DNA of 64,000 nucleotides from Cyclobacteriaceae bacterium (GTDB lineage: Bacteria > Bacteroidota > Bacteroidia > Cytophagales > Cyclobacteriaceae), in contig JABFRS010000002.1 in the NCBI GenBank assembly GCA_013141055.1, forward strand, positions 1,319,266 through 1,383,265, read 5' to 3'. Each line of letters starts with the position of its first letter. The first letter of the stretch is position 1. A program made the position numbers and the translations under genes. Shown piece after piece: positions 8,251 through 16,671 of the stretch. The notes below the pieces were generated by a model. The model worked only from the letters and a program-made list of their open reading frames with translations. It did no database searches and was not told the origin of the DNA.

Positions 8251-8946
8251 ATGAAGAAGTACTCCTGCATTCTCTTTGATCTCGATCATACCTTGTGGGA
8301 TTATGAAGTGAATTCAAAAGAAACACTGGAGGCCCTATTTCATTCCCATCAGCTGCAGCAGAAAGGAATTGAAGGTTTTGAACACTTCTTTGAAAGATTT
8401 ACACATGTCAATACAGACTTGTGGAAACTTTATGACAAAGGCTTGATCGGGCAGGAAGTTATCCGGCTGGAGAGATTTCATAAAGTCTTTCTGGCATCGG
8501 GACTTGAAGCATACGAACTTTCACAGAAATTTTCTGACGAGTACCTCATCGAACTTCCTAAAAAAGAGAACCTTCTTCCACACACAAAAGAAACATTGCA
8601 ATACCTCAGTGAGCGCTATCCCATGGTTATCGTAACCAATGGCTTTGAAGAAATGCAGGGAATAAAGTTAACGTCAGGTGGCATCCGTCATTACTTTAAA
8701 AATATTGTTACCTCGCAACGTGCAGGAGACAAAAAACCTTCCAGAAAAATATTTGATTTCGCGCTGGCTGAGATCGGGCATGATCATACAACAGCTTTAA
8801 TGGTGGGTGATAATCTAATCACGGATATTGGAGGAGCACGGTCAGCAGGCCTGGACACTGTCTACTTCAATCCGAAGGGTGATCCACATTCTGAAGAGGT
8901 TACTTTTGAAGTGAGAAGTCTCCATGAGTTGAAAAATCTTCTCTGA
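8251..8946 (+). CDS. yjjG: YjjG-family noncanonical pyrimidine nucleotidase (HAD superfamily)
   Basis: Predicted phosphatase acting on nucleoside monophosphates, with a house-cleaning role for non-canonical pyrimidines in the YjjG family. HAD motifs are complete: I, LFDLDHTLWD (Asp10 nucleophile, Asp12 acid/base); II, IVTNGFEE; III, Lys in KKPSRKIF; IV, MVGDNLITDIGGA. The cap between motif I and II is helical with WKLYDKGLI, typical of subfamily IA. At 231 residues it matches the family length. It sits 21 bp after the ArsR-type regulator, so the two may form an operon. Substrate is from family knowledge; other subfamily IA phosphatases cannot be excluded. Confidence 0.85.
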   Translation: MKKYSCILFDLDHTLWDYEVNSKETLEALFHSHQLQQKGIEGFEHFFERFTHVNTDLWKLYDKGLIGQEVIRLERFHKVFLASGLEAYELSQKFSDEYLIELPKKENLLPHTKETLQYLSERYPMVIVTNGFEEMQGIKLTSGGIRHYFKNIVTSQRAGDKKPSRKIFDFALAEIGHDHTTALMVGDNLITDIGGARSAGLDTVYFNPKGDPHSEEVTFEVRSLHELKNLL

Positions 8947-9032
8947 AATTGTGATAATTCCGGGTTGTTTTAAGAGTCTGGAATTGCAGACGCTCGCATT
9001 TCCACAGTATCAATTCCACCTCCTTTTTTAAT

Positions 9033-9040
9033 TATCTTTG
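9033..9040 (+). promoter_or_regulatory. TAnnTTTG -7 element upstream of pruA
   Basis: TATCTTTG is an exact match to the Bacteroidota housekeeping -7 box and ends 20 bp before the ATG at 9061, giving a very short leader. No convincing TTTG -33 box is seen at the usual distance. Confidence 0.55.
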
Positions 9041-9060
9041 CCACCTCAATAAAATATTCT

Positions 9061-10692
9061 ATGCCTAAAGGTTTTTATAATATTCCTCATCCTAAAAATG
9101 AACCGGTTTTAAGCTATGCTCCAGGATCAAAAGAGCGGGCTGCGTTAAAAAAAGCTGTTGAAGAAGCTCGCGCTACGGTATTGGACATTCCTATGTACAT
9201 CGGAGCCGAAGAAGTTCGTTCCGGAAATAAAAAATCAATTTCTCCCCCGCACGATCACAAGCATATCATCGGCCATTTTCATGCCGGTGACAAAGGTCAT
9301 GTGGAGCAGGCGATCAACGCGGCCATGAACGCGAAAGAATTATGGTCTAATCTTGGGTGGGAACATCGCGCAAGCATTTTCCTGAAAGCTGCTGATCTGC
9401 TGGCAGGGCCCTATCGATATAAAATGAATGCCGCAACCATGTTGGGGCAATCCAAGAATGCTTATCAGGCTGAAATTGATTCTGCCTGTGAGCTCATCGA
9501 CTTTTTAAGATTCAATGTTCACTTCATGAGTGAGATCTATGCTGAGCAGCCGGAGTCAGGTCCGGGAGTATGGAACCGCCTTGAATACAGACCACTTGAA
9601 GGATTCACATTTGCCCTCACTCCTTTCAACTTCACAGCTATTGGTGGAAATCTTCCGACCAGCATGGCGATGATGGGTAATACAGTGGTATGGAAACCAG
9701 CCAACACTCAGATCTATTCAGCAAATGTCTTTATGCAGATCCTGAGAGAAGCAGGATTACCGGACGGCGTGATCAATCTTGTCTATGTGAGCGGCCCGGA
9801 TGCTGGTGAGGTGATCTTTAACCATAAGGATTTTGCCGGAATTCAATTTACCGGAAGCACCGGGGTTTTCCAGAATATGTGGAAAACGATTGGTGAGAAT
9901 ATCTACAAGTATAAATCCTATCCACGTATCGTTGGAGAGACCGGCGGAAAAGACTTTATCGTCGCTCATAAGAGCGCAAACGCTAAAGAAGTTTCGACTG
10001 CCATTGCACGAGGTGCATTTGAATTCCAGGGACAGAAGTGTTCTGCAGCATCGCGCTGCTATATTCCTTCCAACCTGTGGGATGATGTGAAGAAGTATTT
10101 GCTGGAAGATCTCAAGAGCTTTAAAATGGGTGGCCCTGAAGACTTCGGAAATTTTATCAACGCCGTTATTGATGAGAAGGGGTTCACTTCTATTACAAAT
10201 TACATTGAGCAGGCCCGCAAAAATCCAATGAATGAGATCATTGCCGGAGGAAAGTATGATAAATCAAAAGGATACTTTATTGAGCCAACGGTTGTTCTCA
10301 CAAAAGATCCTTCATCTTTAACGATGTGTGAAGAGATCTTCGGACCTGTGATCACGATCTATGTTTATCATGAGGAAAATTTTGAACAGACCCTTGAACT
10401 GGTAGACAAAACTTCTCCATATGCATTAACAGGCTCCATTCTTGCAAAGGATCGTTACGCTATCGAGATGGCTACTAAAAAACTTGTTAACGCGGCAGGT
10501 AATTTTTATATCAATGATAAACCAACCGGTGCAGTGGTGGGACAACAACCTTTTGGTGGAGCAAGAGGATCCGGAACAAATGATAAAGCCGGTGCGAAAG
10601 TGAATCTATTGCGGTGGGTTTCTATGAGAACCATCAAAGAAACTTTTGTTACCCCTGTTGATTACAGATATCCATTTCTTGATAAGGAATGA
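9061..10692 (+). CDS. pruA: L-glutamate gamma-semialdehyde dehydrogenase (1-pyrroline-5-carboxylate dehydrogenase)
   Basis: Oxidises glutamate gamma-semialdehyde (from P5C) to glutamate with NAD+, the second step of proline catabolism. The 543-residue length and the N-terminus (FYNIPHPKNEPVLSYAPGS) match the stand-alone P5CDH type close to the eukaryotic enzymes rather than bifunctional PutA. Visible ALDH features: FTLTPFNF-like segment (FALTPFNFTAIGGN), the cofactor-site FTGSTGVF, the general-base Glu in VGETGGKDF (about 293), the catalytic Cys in GQKCSAASR (about 327), and the C-terminal PFGGARGSGTNDKAG. No proline dehydrogenase gene is adjacent. It stands alone behind its own promoter. Confidence 0.95.
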   Translation: MPKGFYNIPHPKNEPVLSYAPGSKERAALKKAVEEARATVLDIPMYIGAEEVRSGNKKSISPPHDHKHIIGHFHAGDKGHVEQAINAAMNAKELWSNLGWEHRASIFLKAADLLAGPYRYKMNAATMLGQSKNAYQAEIDSACELIDFLRFNVHFMSEIYAEQPESGPGVWNRLEYRPLEGFTFALTPFNFTAIGGNLPTSMAMMGNTVVWKPANTQIYSANVFMQILREAGLPDGVINLVYVSGPDAGEVIFNHKDFAGIQFTGSTGVFQNMWKTIGENIYKYKSYPRIVGETGGKDFIVAHKSANAKEVSTAIARGAFEFQGQKCSAASRCYIPSNLWDDVKKYLLEDLKSFKMGGPEDFGNFINAVIDEKGFTSITNYIEQARKNPMNEIIAGGKYDKSKGYFIEPTVVLTKDPSSLTMCEEIFGPVITIYVYHEENFEQTLELVDKTSPYALTGSILAKDRYAIEMATKKLVNAAGNFYINDKPTGAVVGQQPFGGARGSGTNDKAGAKVNLLRWVSMRTIKETFVTPVDYRYPFLDKE

Positions 10693-10790
10693 CAGTGAGC
10701 AGTTTTTTTAAAGGTTCAAAAACAAAAGATTAATATATTCGTATCACCATTGACAGTAAAGTTCAATTTTAACCCCCAAACCCACAAAAA

Positions 10791-11333
10791 ATGAATAGAA
10801 TCGGAAAAAAATTAACACTGATGGCAGTTCTTTTTGCCTGCATGGTATTTACTGCCAATGCTCAGAGTAAGGGAAATGTTATTAAGATTAACATCTTCAG
10901 TCCTATTGTAAAGACATTCAATATCCAGTATGAAAAGACTTTGACTGCTACGAGCAGCTTTCAGTTAGGATTTTTCTATACAGGATATTCTTCAGGGTCA
11001 ACAGATTTCAGCGGTTTCGGAATTACTCCTGAATATCGTGCGTATCTGTCAGAAACAGATGCACCTAAAGGAGTTTATATTGCTCCGTTCCTGCGTTATC
11101 AAAACTTCACACTGACAGACGGCGGCAATAAAGGAACATTTAACAGTTTCGGCGGTGGTTTGATCATCGGTAAACAGTGGATCTTTAAGGAAAAAGTTGC
11201 CCTTGATATCTTTATCGGGCCCTCCTATTCTTCAGGAAGTGCAAAAACTACTTCTGGTAGTGGAACTTTCGATACAGGTGTATTTGATGGCTTTGGAATT
11301 CGTACAGGACTTTGTCTTGGATTCGCATTCTAA
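10791..11333 (+). CDS. Small exported beta-barrel protein (DUF3575-like)
   Basis: A 180-residue secreted protein, predicted to sit in the outer membrane. The signal peptide ends at NAQS (residue 25). The rest alternates hydrophobic and polar residues in barrel-like strands (NIQYEKTLTATSSFQLGFF, GFGITPEYRAYLS, GVYIAPFLRYQ) and finishes in a strand with an aromatic C-terminal residue (GLCLGFAF), as expected for the beta-barrel assembly signal. The strand pattern resembles the DUF3575 family of Bacteroidota; function unknown. Followed by a strong Rho-independent terminator, so it is probably monocistronic. Confidence 0.8.
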   Translation: MNRIGKKLTLMAVLFACMVFTANAQSKGNVIKINIFSPIVKTFNIQYEKTLTATSSFQLGFFYTGYSSGSTDFSGFGITPEYRAYLSETDAPKGVYIAPFLRYQNFTLTDGGNKGTFNSFGGGLIIGKQWIFKEKVALDIFIGPSYSSGSAKTTSGSGTFDTGVFDGFGIRTGLCLGFAF

Positions 11334-11354
11334 GCAATTCTTTTACTCTTAATA

Positions 11355-11389
11355 AAAATCCCGCTGAGATCATCAGCGGGATTTTTTAT
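11355..11389 (+). terminator. Rho-independent terminator
   Basis: A stem of AATCCCGCTGA and TCAGCGGGATT with a 5-base loop (GATCA) followed by a T-run. It lies 22 bp after the barrel gene and 33 bp before the end of convergent creD. Confidence 0.92.
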
Positions 11390-11421
11390 TTGATCGACTT
11401 GTTATTAAATCTTTCGTCTTC

Positions 11422-12822
11422 TCATTTATACCATTCTACCTTTCTTGAGAAATACATCAGGGCACCGACGATCATAAATAGTCCAATGCTTCCCAACAAG
11501 AGAGAGAAATCCTGCTGAAGGATAATGATAAAAATGAATGTGTAGAATATTGCCAGCAGTGATGTAAACAATACTACGAGGTTTGTGCTTTTCAGAAAAG
11601 ATGTTGAGTAAAAACTAATGAGGCCTACGGTCGATGCAGCCGAGATCCAATAAGCAATGTTATAGCCAACCTGTTCAGATAAGCTTAATAATAGCGTATA
11701 ATAAATAATGAGAGCCACTCCGATCAGGATGTATTGGAACGGATGAATTCTAATCTTCTTGGTAATCTCAACCAGAAACAAAGCAACAAATGTGAGAATG
11801 ATGATCAGCTGACCGTACTTGGAAGTGCGGATGCTTTTTTGATATTGATCGACAGGCACCAGAAGTTTAACTCCAAATTCATATCCACTGAAGCTAGCGG
11901 TAGATCTAGTCCATTGCTGAGCAAAGGGACGATTGTAGTGTAATATTTTCCAGTTGGCAGAAAATGCAGATTCCGAAACACTACGATCGACTGGTAGAAA
12001 TTCCCCATCGAAACTTGGATTTCCCCATTTGCCTTCCAGCTTAACAGTTGTGGTCTTCCCGGTTGGAACAAAGCTCAACTGCTGACTTCCTTTCAGGTTG
12101 ATAGATACGGCAGTGCTTTCCTTGAAATCATCCGAAGTCAGCCATCCCAGTCTTGCAATGATGCCGCTTGAAGTATTATTTAAACTATTTTCAACACCAG
12201 GTTGTGCATAATCTCCTGCCAGGCCGTTGAAAGTAATTCCAAGCTGATTAGAAGGCTCTGTTGACTTATCAACCCCTCCTATTTTAAAGACCGGATTATC
12301 GCTTATACCCCTGAGATCTGAAATCGAAAAGATCATGTGAGCATCCTTCCATAGAACTTTATCTTCAGAAATTCCCAATGATTTAAAATCAGGTTTAACG
12401 AAAGTAGAGTTGAGTGCAAGTGCAGATGAATAAACTGCAACGTCAAAAATTCCCCGATGCAGTTCTTCCGGCTGAATGTCTCCCTTAATATCCAGCTTCT
12501 CAGGAAGAAAATAATAGTTTTCAATCGTCTCAGTAATTTCAACTGTGCCTTTGGCATGATCCGTTCTACTCACCTCCCTTTTATATGGAATGACGAGGAT
12601 GGGGCCTGATAGTGTTTGAGGGCCTGACCATTTAGAAGACACTTCGTTGATTACTTCACCTGCGCGAAGCTCGCGTTCCTCCATGAGGCTTTGTATCCAG
12701 GCAGAAGGTATTAAAAGGATAAGGACCAGAAATCCGATTGACACCAGTTTGACCGTGATGGATTCTTCTATCCATCGGTTAAATCTTTCGAGAATGTTGG
12801 AGGGTTGTGGGTATGTTTCCAT
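11422..12822 (-). CDS. creD: CreD family inner-membrane protein
   Basis: A 466-residue inner-membrane protein of the CreD family, known from E. coli (CreBC regulon, colicin E2 tolerance) and linked elsewhere to beta-lactam response; the molecular activity is unknown. Layout: one N-terminal TM helix (LVSIGFLVLILLIPSAWI), the family signature REVSRTDHAKGTVEI region in a large extracytoplasmic domain (about 45-325), then a cluster of five to six TM helices. The hallmark YEFGVKLLVPVDQYQKSIRTSKYG is present in two pieces around residues 312-336. It is the target-like gene of the winged-helix regulator just upstream, as in many Bacteroidota, and carries the same promoter motif as that regulator's operon. 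Confidence 0.93.
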   Translation of the reverse strand: METYPQPSNILERFNRWIEESITVKLVSIGFLVLILLIPSAWIQSLMEERELRAGEVINEVSSKWSGPQTLSGPILVIPYKREVSRTDHAKGTVEITETIENYYFLPEKLDIKGDIQPEELHRGIFDVAVYSSALALNSTFVKPDFKSLGISEDKVLWKDAHMIFSISDLRGISDNPVFKIGGVDKSTEPSNQLGITFNGLAGDYAQPGVENSLNNTSSGIIARLGWLTSDDFKESTAVSINLKGSQQLSFVPTGKTTTVKLEGKWGNPSFDGEFLPVDRSVSESAFSANWKILHYNRPFAQQWTRSTASFSGYEFGVKLLVPVDQYQKSIRTSKYGQLIIILTFVALFLVEITKKIRIHPFQYILIGVALIIYYTLLLSLSEQVGYNIAYWISAASTVGLISFYSTSFLKSTNLVVLFTSLLAIFYTFIFIIILQQDFSLLLGSIGLFMIVGALMYFSRKVEWYK

Positions 12823-12837
12823 AAGGTTTAATTTGTT

Positions 12838-12864
12838 TGAAAGTACTTTTAATTTGAAAGTAAA
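12838..12864 (-). promoter_or_regulatory. Candidate operator upstream of creD, copy 1 of a shared motif
   Basis: TGAAAGTACTTTT (12838-12850) contains the perfect palindrome AAAGTACTTT; a second half-site AAAGTAAA begins 17 bp after the first. The same 13-mer and the same 17-bp offset recur at 13788-13814 before the membrane-protein/regulator operon. This copy lies 15 bp before the creD start. The likely binder is the winged-helix protein encoded between the two sites. Confidence 0.65.
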
Positions 12865-12875
12865 TGAGTAAAAAA

Positions 12876-13178
12876 TTATTTCTTTTGCTGTTTTACAAGA
12901 GATTCAAGCGCATCCAGGTGTTTTTTGAAGACAACGCGGCCACGTTCGGTGACCTTATACTGTGTATTGGGTTTGCGATCAATAAATGATTTCTGCACGG
13001 ATATGTACTTCTCCTTTTCAAGGGCTTTGATATGAGAGGCCATCCCACCATCACTCACCCCTACGATCTCTTTCAAAGAATTAAAATCGTATAGATCATT
13101 CGTCACCAGTACAGACATGATCTGTAGCCGTACCCGGTGCTCCAGCACTCTATCAAGATGTTCGAAAGGATTTTTCAA
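12876..13178 (-). CDS. Winged-helix transcriptional regulator of the creD locus
   Basis: A 100-residue DNA-binding protein consisting of one winged helix (MarR/HTH_34-like). Visible: helix LEHRVRLQIMSVLVTN, recognition helix VSDGGMASHIKALEKEKYI and the wing (KSFIDRKPNTQYKVTERG). No ligand domain. Its start overlaps the stop of the upstream membrane-protein gene by 4 bp (ATGA type), so both are translated from one message. CreD proteins in Bacteroidota are commonly encoded next to such regulators. Autoregulation and control of creD are inferred from the identical motif in front of both transcription units. Confidence 0.88.
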   Translation of the reverse strand: MKNPFEHLDRVLEHRVRLQIMSVLVTNDLYDFNSLKEIVGVSDGGMASHIKALEKEKYISVQKSFIDRKPNTQYKVTERGRVVFKKHLDALESLVKQQKK

Positions 13179-13786
13179 CGATCGTATTTATTATATAGAA
13201 TAGCGCCGTACAAAACATGAAGGACGCCAAAACCAATTCCCCAGAATATCAGATCATAGCCGGGAAGCAATGCTGAGACAAGTCCAAGGATAATTTCAGA
13301 AAAACCAAGATAGCGGACCTCACCAAAAGTATTTGCACTTGCGTTGAAGAGGGCAAGACCATAAAACAGAAGGCTGATCGGGCTGACCAGCTCCCAGTAA
13401 CCATTATATAGTAAAATCAATATGAGGAGTCCTCCTGTTACCAAGGGAACAGCAAGGTGCATCACCATTTGGCGAGTGGTGGAATTCCAAAGAGAAGATC
13501 CTGTTTTCTTTGCTTTGCGTGCACTGAGAAATAAACCAGTTGATATTGATGCGATGAGAACAACGGCGGCAATGGTCAGAAACTGAACCATGACACCAAA
13601 GCCTTCATTCAGACCACGAACAGGATTGACATTGTCCAGGATCCAGTAAGCGGCTGCCACCCCCGCAAGAGCATATAGCCCTGAGAGAATACCTGACATC
13701 CCGCTCAACGAAATGAATTTTTCAGATCGCTCCATCATGGACCTGATGGAGGCAATGTCCTTCTCGTATTCGTGAATTTCCTTCAT
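13175..13786 (-). CDS. Multi-pass membrane protein co-encoded with the winged-helix regulator
   Basis: Function unknown. The 203-residue product has a charged N-terminus (HEYEKDIASIRSMMERSEKF) and about six hydrophobic helices. Similar small membrane proteins precede winged-helix regulators in Bacteroidota and may act as partners or signal receivers, but that is inference. It is translationally coupled to the downstream regulator through a 4-bp overlap. Its start codon lies only a base or so downstream of the shared operator-like motif, so bound repressor would block the promoter or its start. Confidence 0.85.
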   Translation of the reverse strand: MKEIHEYEKDIASIRSMMERSEKFISLSGMSGILSGLYALAGVAAAYWILDNVNPVRGLNEGFGVMVQFLTIAAVVLIASISTGLFLSARKAKKTGSSLWNSTTRQMVMHLAVPLVTGGLLILILLYNGYWELVSPISLLFYGLALFNASANTFGEVRYLGFSEIILGLVSALLPGYDLIFWGIGFGVLHVLYGAILYNKYDR

Positions 13787-13787
13787 C

Positions 13788-13814
13788 TGAAAGTACTTTT
13801 GATTACAAAGTAAA
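13788..13814 (-). promoter_or_regulatory. Candidate operator upstream of the membrane-protein/regulator operon, copy 2
   Basis: TGAAAGTACTTTT is identical to the copy before creD, and AAAGTAAA follows at the same 17-bp offset (13807-13814). It directly abuts the ATG at 13786. Confidence 0.65.
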
Positions 13815-13886
13815 TCAAACGGACGGAAGGAACAAAGGTTCTTCAGGAGAATATTTTACATGAATTGACAAATAGCAACCTCAAAA

Positions 13887-14645
13887 TTAAAAGTACTTCT
13901 CCGCTCTCAATCCGTACGTGATCAAAAGATTTTCACGGCTGTTGAGGCTCAGTCGGTTGTAGGTGATGGAAGTTGTGAAGCTCAGCCATTTCTTGATCTT
14001 AATGTGAAGGTTTGTGTTTGACTTGATTACGTAATCCGTTCCAGATGATAGCGAAGGCTGGTAAAAATCAGACCCATCAATAACGATCAGCTCGTCTTTG
14101 ATATCCCAGCGAAATTTTATCCGGAGAGAATTCCTAAAAGTATTGTAAACAACATTCCCCAGTTCAGGATCAATAAGGTCGCCAGTTTCATATAGAAATC
14201 CATCACTGATGATGAGATGGGCATTTTTAGTATTAACAAAACTATATGCTATTCCCAGCCCGCCCTGAAACCTATTATTTATTTTCAGAGAATAGGAAAT
14301 GTCATAGTTGAGCAATCCCCAATAATAGAGCCGTTGCTGATTTTTGAGATAATTAAAATCCAGACTGGAAGAATAGTCGTTGTTGGTAACTGTGGCTTGC
14401 TGCTGACCATACACCCAACTGTTGTTGGTATTGACTTCTATTTTGTCTTTGCTGATGTTGAACTTTAGAAAGTTGCTTAGCAGGTATGAATTGCCGGCAT
14501 TCGTTTTATTAATGCTGCCCGTAGAGGCATAACTGAAATAGTAATGAGTACTGTCATTAAATTGAGAAAAACAGGGGTGACAGAGCGCAATAATCAGCAG
14601 GATCAGGAGAGATCTTAACCTATATATCCGGACACTTTCTCCCAT
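13887..14645 (-). CDS. DUF481-like outer-membrane protein
   Basis: Exported beta-barrel-like protein of about 252 residues, resembling the DUF481 family; function unknown. I take ATG 14645 (MGESVRIYRLRS) rather than the longer frame from 14690 because the signal peptide (LLILLIIALCHPCFS, cleavage before QFND) then sits at the N-terminus. The mature part is made of amphipathic strands rich in Tyr and Asn (YYFSYASTGSINKTNAGNSY, FKFRWDIKD-like segment) and ends in KYF, a typical aromatic barrel terminus. It is transcribed alone, opposite to tRNA-Asn. Confidence 0.78.
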   Translation of the reverse strand: MGESVRIYRLRSLLILLIIALCHPCFSQFNDSTHYYFSYASTGSINKTNAGNSYLLSNFLKFNISKDKIEVNTNNSWVYGQQQATVTNNDYSSSLDFNYLKNQQRLYYWGLLNYDISYSLKINNRFQGGLGIAYSFVNTKNAHLIISDGFLYETGDLIDPELGNVVYNTFRNSLRIKFRWDIKDELIVIDGSDFYQPSLSSGTDYVIKSNTNLHIKIKKWLSFTTSITYNRLSLNSRENLLITYGLRAEKYF

Positions 14646-14765
14646 CTGGTTTTTAAAATTCAGAGTGGTAAAAAAGCCAGTAAATGGCAATTAAACAACA
14701 TGGTAAAAGGCCCGGCCAGAAATGAAATTTATAATGGCCTGAAATAGAGGAAAAGTTGGTCGGTA

Positions 14766-14797
14766 TTTGGCGTTTTTCCTCATAAACCCTAATATTG
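14766..14797 (+). promoter_or_regulatory. Promoter of tRNA-Asn
   Basis: TTTG (14766-14769), then 20 bp, then TAATATTG (14790-14797), one base off TAnnTTTG. The -7 box ends 11 bp before the tRNA. Confidence 0.7.
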
Positions 14798-14808
14798 CAC
14801 TCCCAAAT

Positions 14809-14882
14809 TCTTCCTTAGCTCAGCTGGTTAGAGCATCTGACTGTTAATCAGAGGGTCCTTGGTTCAAGTCCAAGAGGAAGAG
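14809..14882 (+). tRNA. tRNA-Asn (anticodon GTT)
   Basis: A 74-nt cloverleaf: acceptor TCTTCCT pairs perfectly with AGGAAGA, D stem GCTC/GAGC, anticodon stem TCTGA/TCAGA with loop CTGTTAA (anticodon GTT), T arm CTTGG-TTCAAGT-CCAAG, discriminator G. The CCA end is not encoded. Confidence 0.97.
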
Positions 14883-14891
14883 CTTGATGAT

Positions 14892-14926
14892 AAGGCGCTT
14901 ACGAAAGTAGGCGCCTTTGTCGTTTT
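14892..14926 (+). terminator. Terminator after tRNA-Asn
   Basis: Stem AAGGCGC / GCGCCTT (14892-14898 and 14911-14917) followed by a T-rich tail, 9 bp after the tRNA. Confidence 0.7.
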
Positions 14927-14998
14927 AGGTGAATCAGGGCATGGATTTGAATGAAAATCCGGTAATTGGGGTCCATCCATCGACCTTGTGCTGTCAAA

Positions 14999-15466
14999 TC
15001 ATTGAGCTGCAGAAGCCTTTTTCTTACTCTTCTTTTTATTCAGCGCCATCGCCTCCTCAATAGAATGTGTCTCCTGCATGCTCTTCTCTTTGCTGGCAAG
15101 ATGGGCGATGTTGGCATAAAACTTTCGCAGCACATTTAGTTCCTCCTCTGTAAGATCCTCCACGGAGACCAATCGGTTACTCGCGTGTTCATTGGATGCC
15201 AGAAGCTCATTCAATTTCAAATTAAGTGCAATAGAATCTTTATTTTGACTTCGTTGTATCAGGAACACCATGAGAAATGTAACGATGGTCGTTCCTGTAT
15301 TGATCACAAGCTGCCAAGTATTAGAATAATCAAACAGTGGCCCTGTTATAAGCCACACTATGATTGAACTGAATGCCAGCACAAAAGCCCCCGAAGTTCC
15401 TGCAAGGCTTGCAACTTTTGTTGAGAGTTTTTCGAGAAAATGCTCTTTGGCAGGTTTCTTTTTCAT
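14999..15466 (-). CDS. Low-affinity iron permease family protein
   Basis: A 155-residue inner-membrane protein of the low-affinity iron permease (Fet4-like) family, in bacteria a small two-helix version whose transport role is unproven. Visible: two helices (about 25-44 and 52-70) around the conserved GPLFDYSNTWQLVINTGTT, followed by FLMVFLIQRSQNKD and the segment ALNLKLNELL, all signatures of the family, then a charged cytoplasmic tail rich in Lys and Glu. The C-terminal 50 residues beyond the family core are low in conservation. Probably monocistronic. Confidence 0.85.
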   Translation of the reverse strand: MKKKPAKEHFLEKLSTKVASLAGTSGAFVLAFSSIIVWLITGPLFDYSNTWQLVINTGTTIVTFLMVFLIQRSQNKDSIALNLKLNELLASNEHASNRLVSVEDLTEEELNVLRKFYANIAHLASKEKSMQETHSIEEAMALNKKKSKKKASAAQ

Positions 15467-15636
15467 ATTGTTCCTTTTAATAATGATTCATTAAAGCTAG
15501 CTCATAATGATATCAATACCTGTGCCATAGGAAAACAAAAAGGCGACCTTCAAATTCTGGTGGATCCTTTACAACCGGCTGAATATGGGCATCGGATTTT
15601 TGTGAGTGTGGGACACCGTCACAGACATCCGTATCG

Positions 15637-16251
15637 TTACTGCTTTCTTTTTCTGAAAAATGAAATGAGCAACGGCACTGAAGTCACCAGCACCATTCCT
15701 ATCACGATCAATTCAACATGTTCATTTAATAATGGGAATCTGTTGCCCAGCAAATATCCTGACATCACCATTGTAGTGATCCAGATGAATGCTCCTAAAA
15801 AATTATAGATCATGAATTTCACGAAATCGATACGGGCAATGCCTGCCAGGATAGGGATGAATGTGCGCACAACGGGCAAAAATCTTCCTATGATGAATGT
15901 CATCATTCCTCTTTTCTCATAAAAAGCGAGTGTCATGTCCATGTAGTTTTTCTTGTAGAAAAAACTATCGGGCCGATCGCGCAGCCAATGTTCTGCCCAT
16001 CTTCCTGTTGCATAGCCTACCATTGTTCCCAGAACGACCATAGCAGTAAGTCCAGCGATAAGAGAATAAGGTGTCCAGTTTAATGCATGGGAATCGCACA
16101 GCAGTCCTGTTATAAAAAGCAGTGAGTCTCCCGGGAGGAAAAATCCGAAGAAAATACCCGCCTCCATGAAAACAACAATGAACAGCAGTGTCACGCCTCC
16201 ATGAAGAAGGATGAATTCCGGGTTCAAAAAATCAAAAATCGAATCAATCAT
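15637..16251 (-). CDS. DedA family membrane protein
   Basis: A 204-residue DedA/SNARE-associated (VTT-domain) protein. The family includes polyprenyl-phosphate and phospholipid flippases/transporters of the inner membrane. Signatures are FFLPGDSLLFITGLLCD (re-entrant loop motif with Pro-Gly-Asp), GYATGRWAE, and the second-half motif FIIGRFLPVVRTFIPILAGIARID with the conserved Arg residues. Length and five to six hydrophobic segments fit the family. Substrate cannot be told from sequence. Confidence 0.92.
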   Translation of the reverse strand: MIDSIFDFLNPEFILLHGGVTLLFIVVFMEAGIFFGFFLPGDSLLFITGLLCDSHALNWTPYSLIAGLTAMVVLGTMVGYATGRWAEHWLRDRPDSFFYKKNYMDMTLAFYEKRGMMTFIIGRFLPVVRTFIPILAGIARIDFVKFMIYNFLGAFIWITTMVMSGYLLGNRFPLLNEHVELIVIGMVLVTSVPLLISFFRKRKQ

Positions 16252-16320
16252 ACTGACTAAATAATCTATGGGTGGAGTAATTCACTGACGTGAGATCAGT
16301 GCGTGTCGTGTATGATATCG

Positions 16321-16671
16321 TTAGGGAGCGCTTGCCCTCAGGAACACATAGAAAACATTGTGCTGAAAAGTATTTAAGTTCAGGGCAGGATGAGAAGACA
16401 ACAAAAGATTTGCCGCTGAGAGGAATCCATTGAAAAAGTTATTAACAAAATAGATCTTATTGAAAGCGTGGAAAAAGATCAGGTGGTCGGATGAACTTCT
16501 TAGCGCAAAAGTCTCGGGTAAAGGAGAGTCAGCATGAGAAGTCAGACCCTTCACCTTTTGAGATGAGTCAGAAGACTCTTTCATAAGGGCATTAACGCTA
16601 ATAGCGAATATCAAAATCATCCCGAATAGAAAGACGGAAAGCTTTGTTCGAATGGTGTTAGCTGATTTCAT
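16321..16671 (-). CDS. Small exported or membrane-anchored hypothetical protein
   Basis: No family recognised. The 116-residue frame begins with a basic N-terminus and a hydrophobic segment (LSVFLFGMILIFAISVNAL), so it looks exported or anchored. The rest is polar, with phenylalanine-rich HAFNKIYFVNNFFNGFL. An exact TAGATTTG box (16682-16689 read on the minus strand) lies about 10 bp before the ATG, which supports expression with a nearly absent leader. It could still be a chance frame, and the codon pattern gives no further help. Confidence 0.5.
   Translation of the reverse strand: MKSANTIRTKLSVFLFGMILIFAISVNALMKESSDSSQKVKGLTSHADSPLPETFALRSSSDHLIFFHAFNKIYFVNNFFNGFLSAANLLLSSHPALNLNTFQHNVFYVFLRASAP

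Noticed and set aside
15440..15808. 122-residue plus-strand frame across the iron permease/DedA gap
   Set aside because: Mostly antisense to DedA and the permease; no family signs and no promoter.
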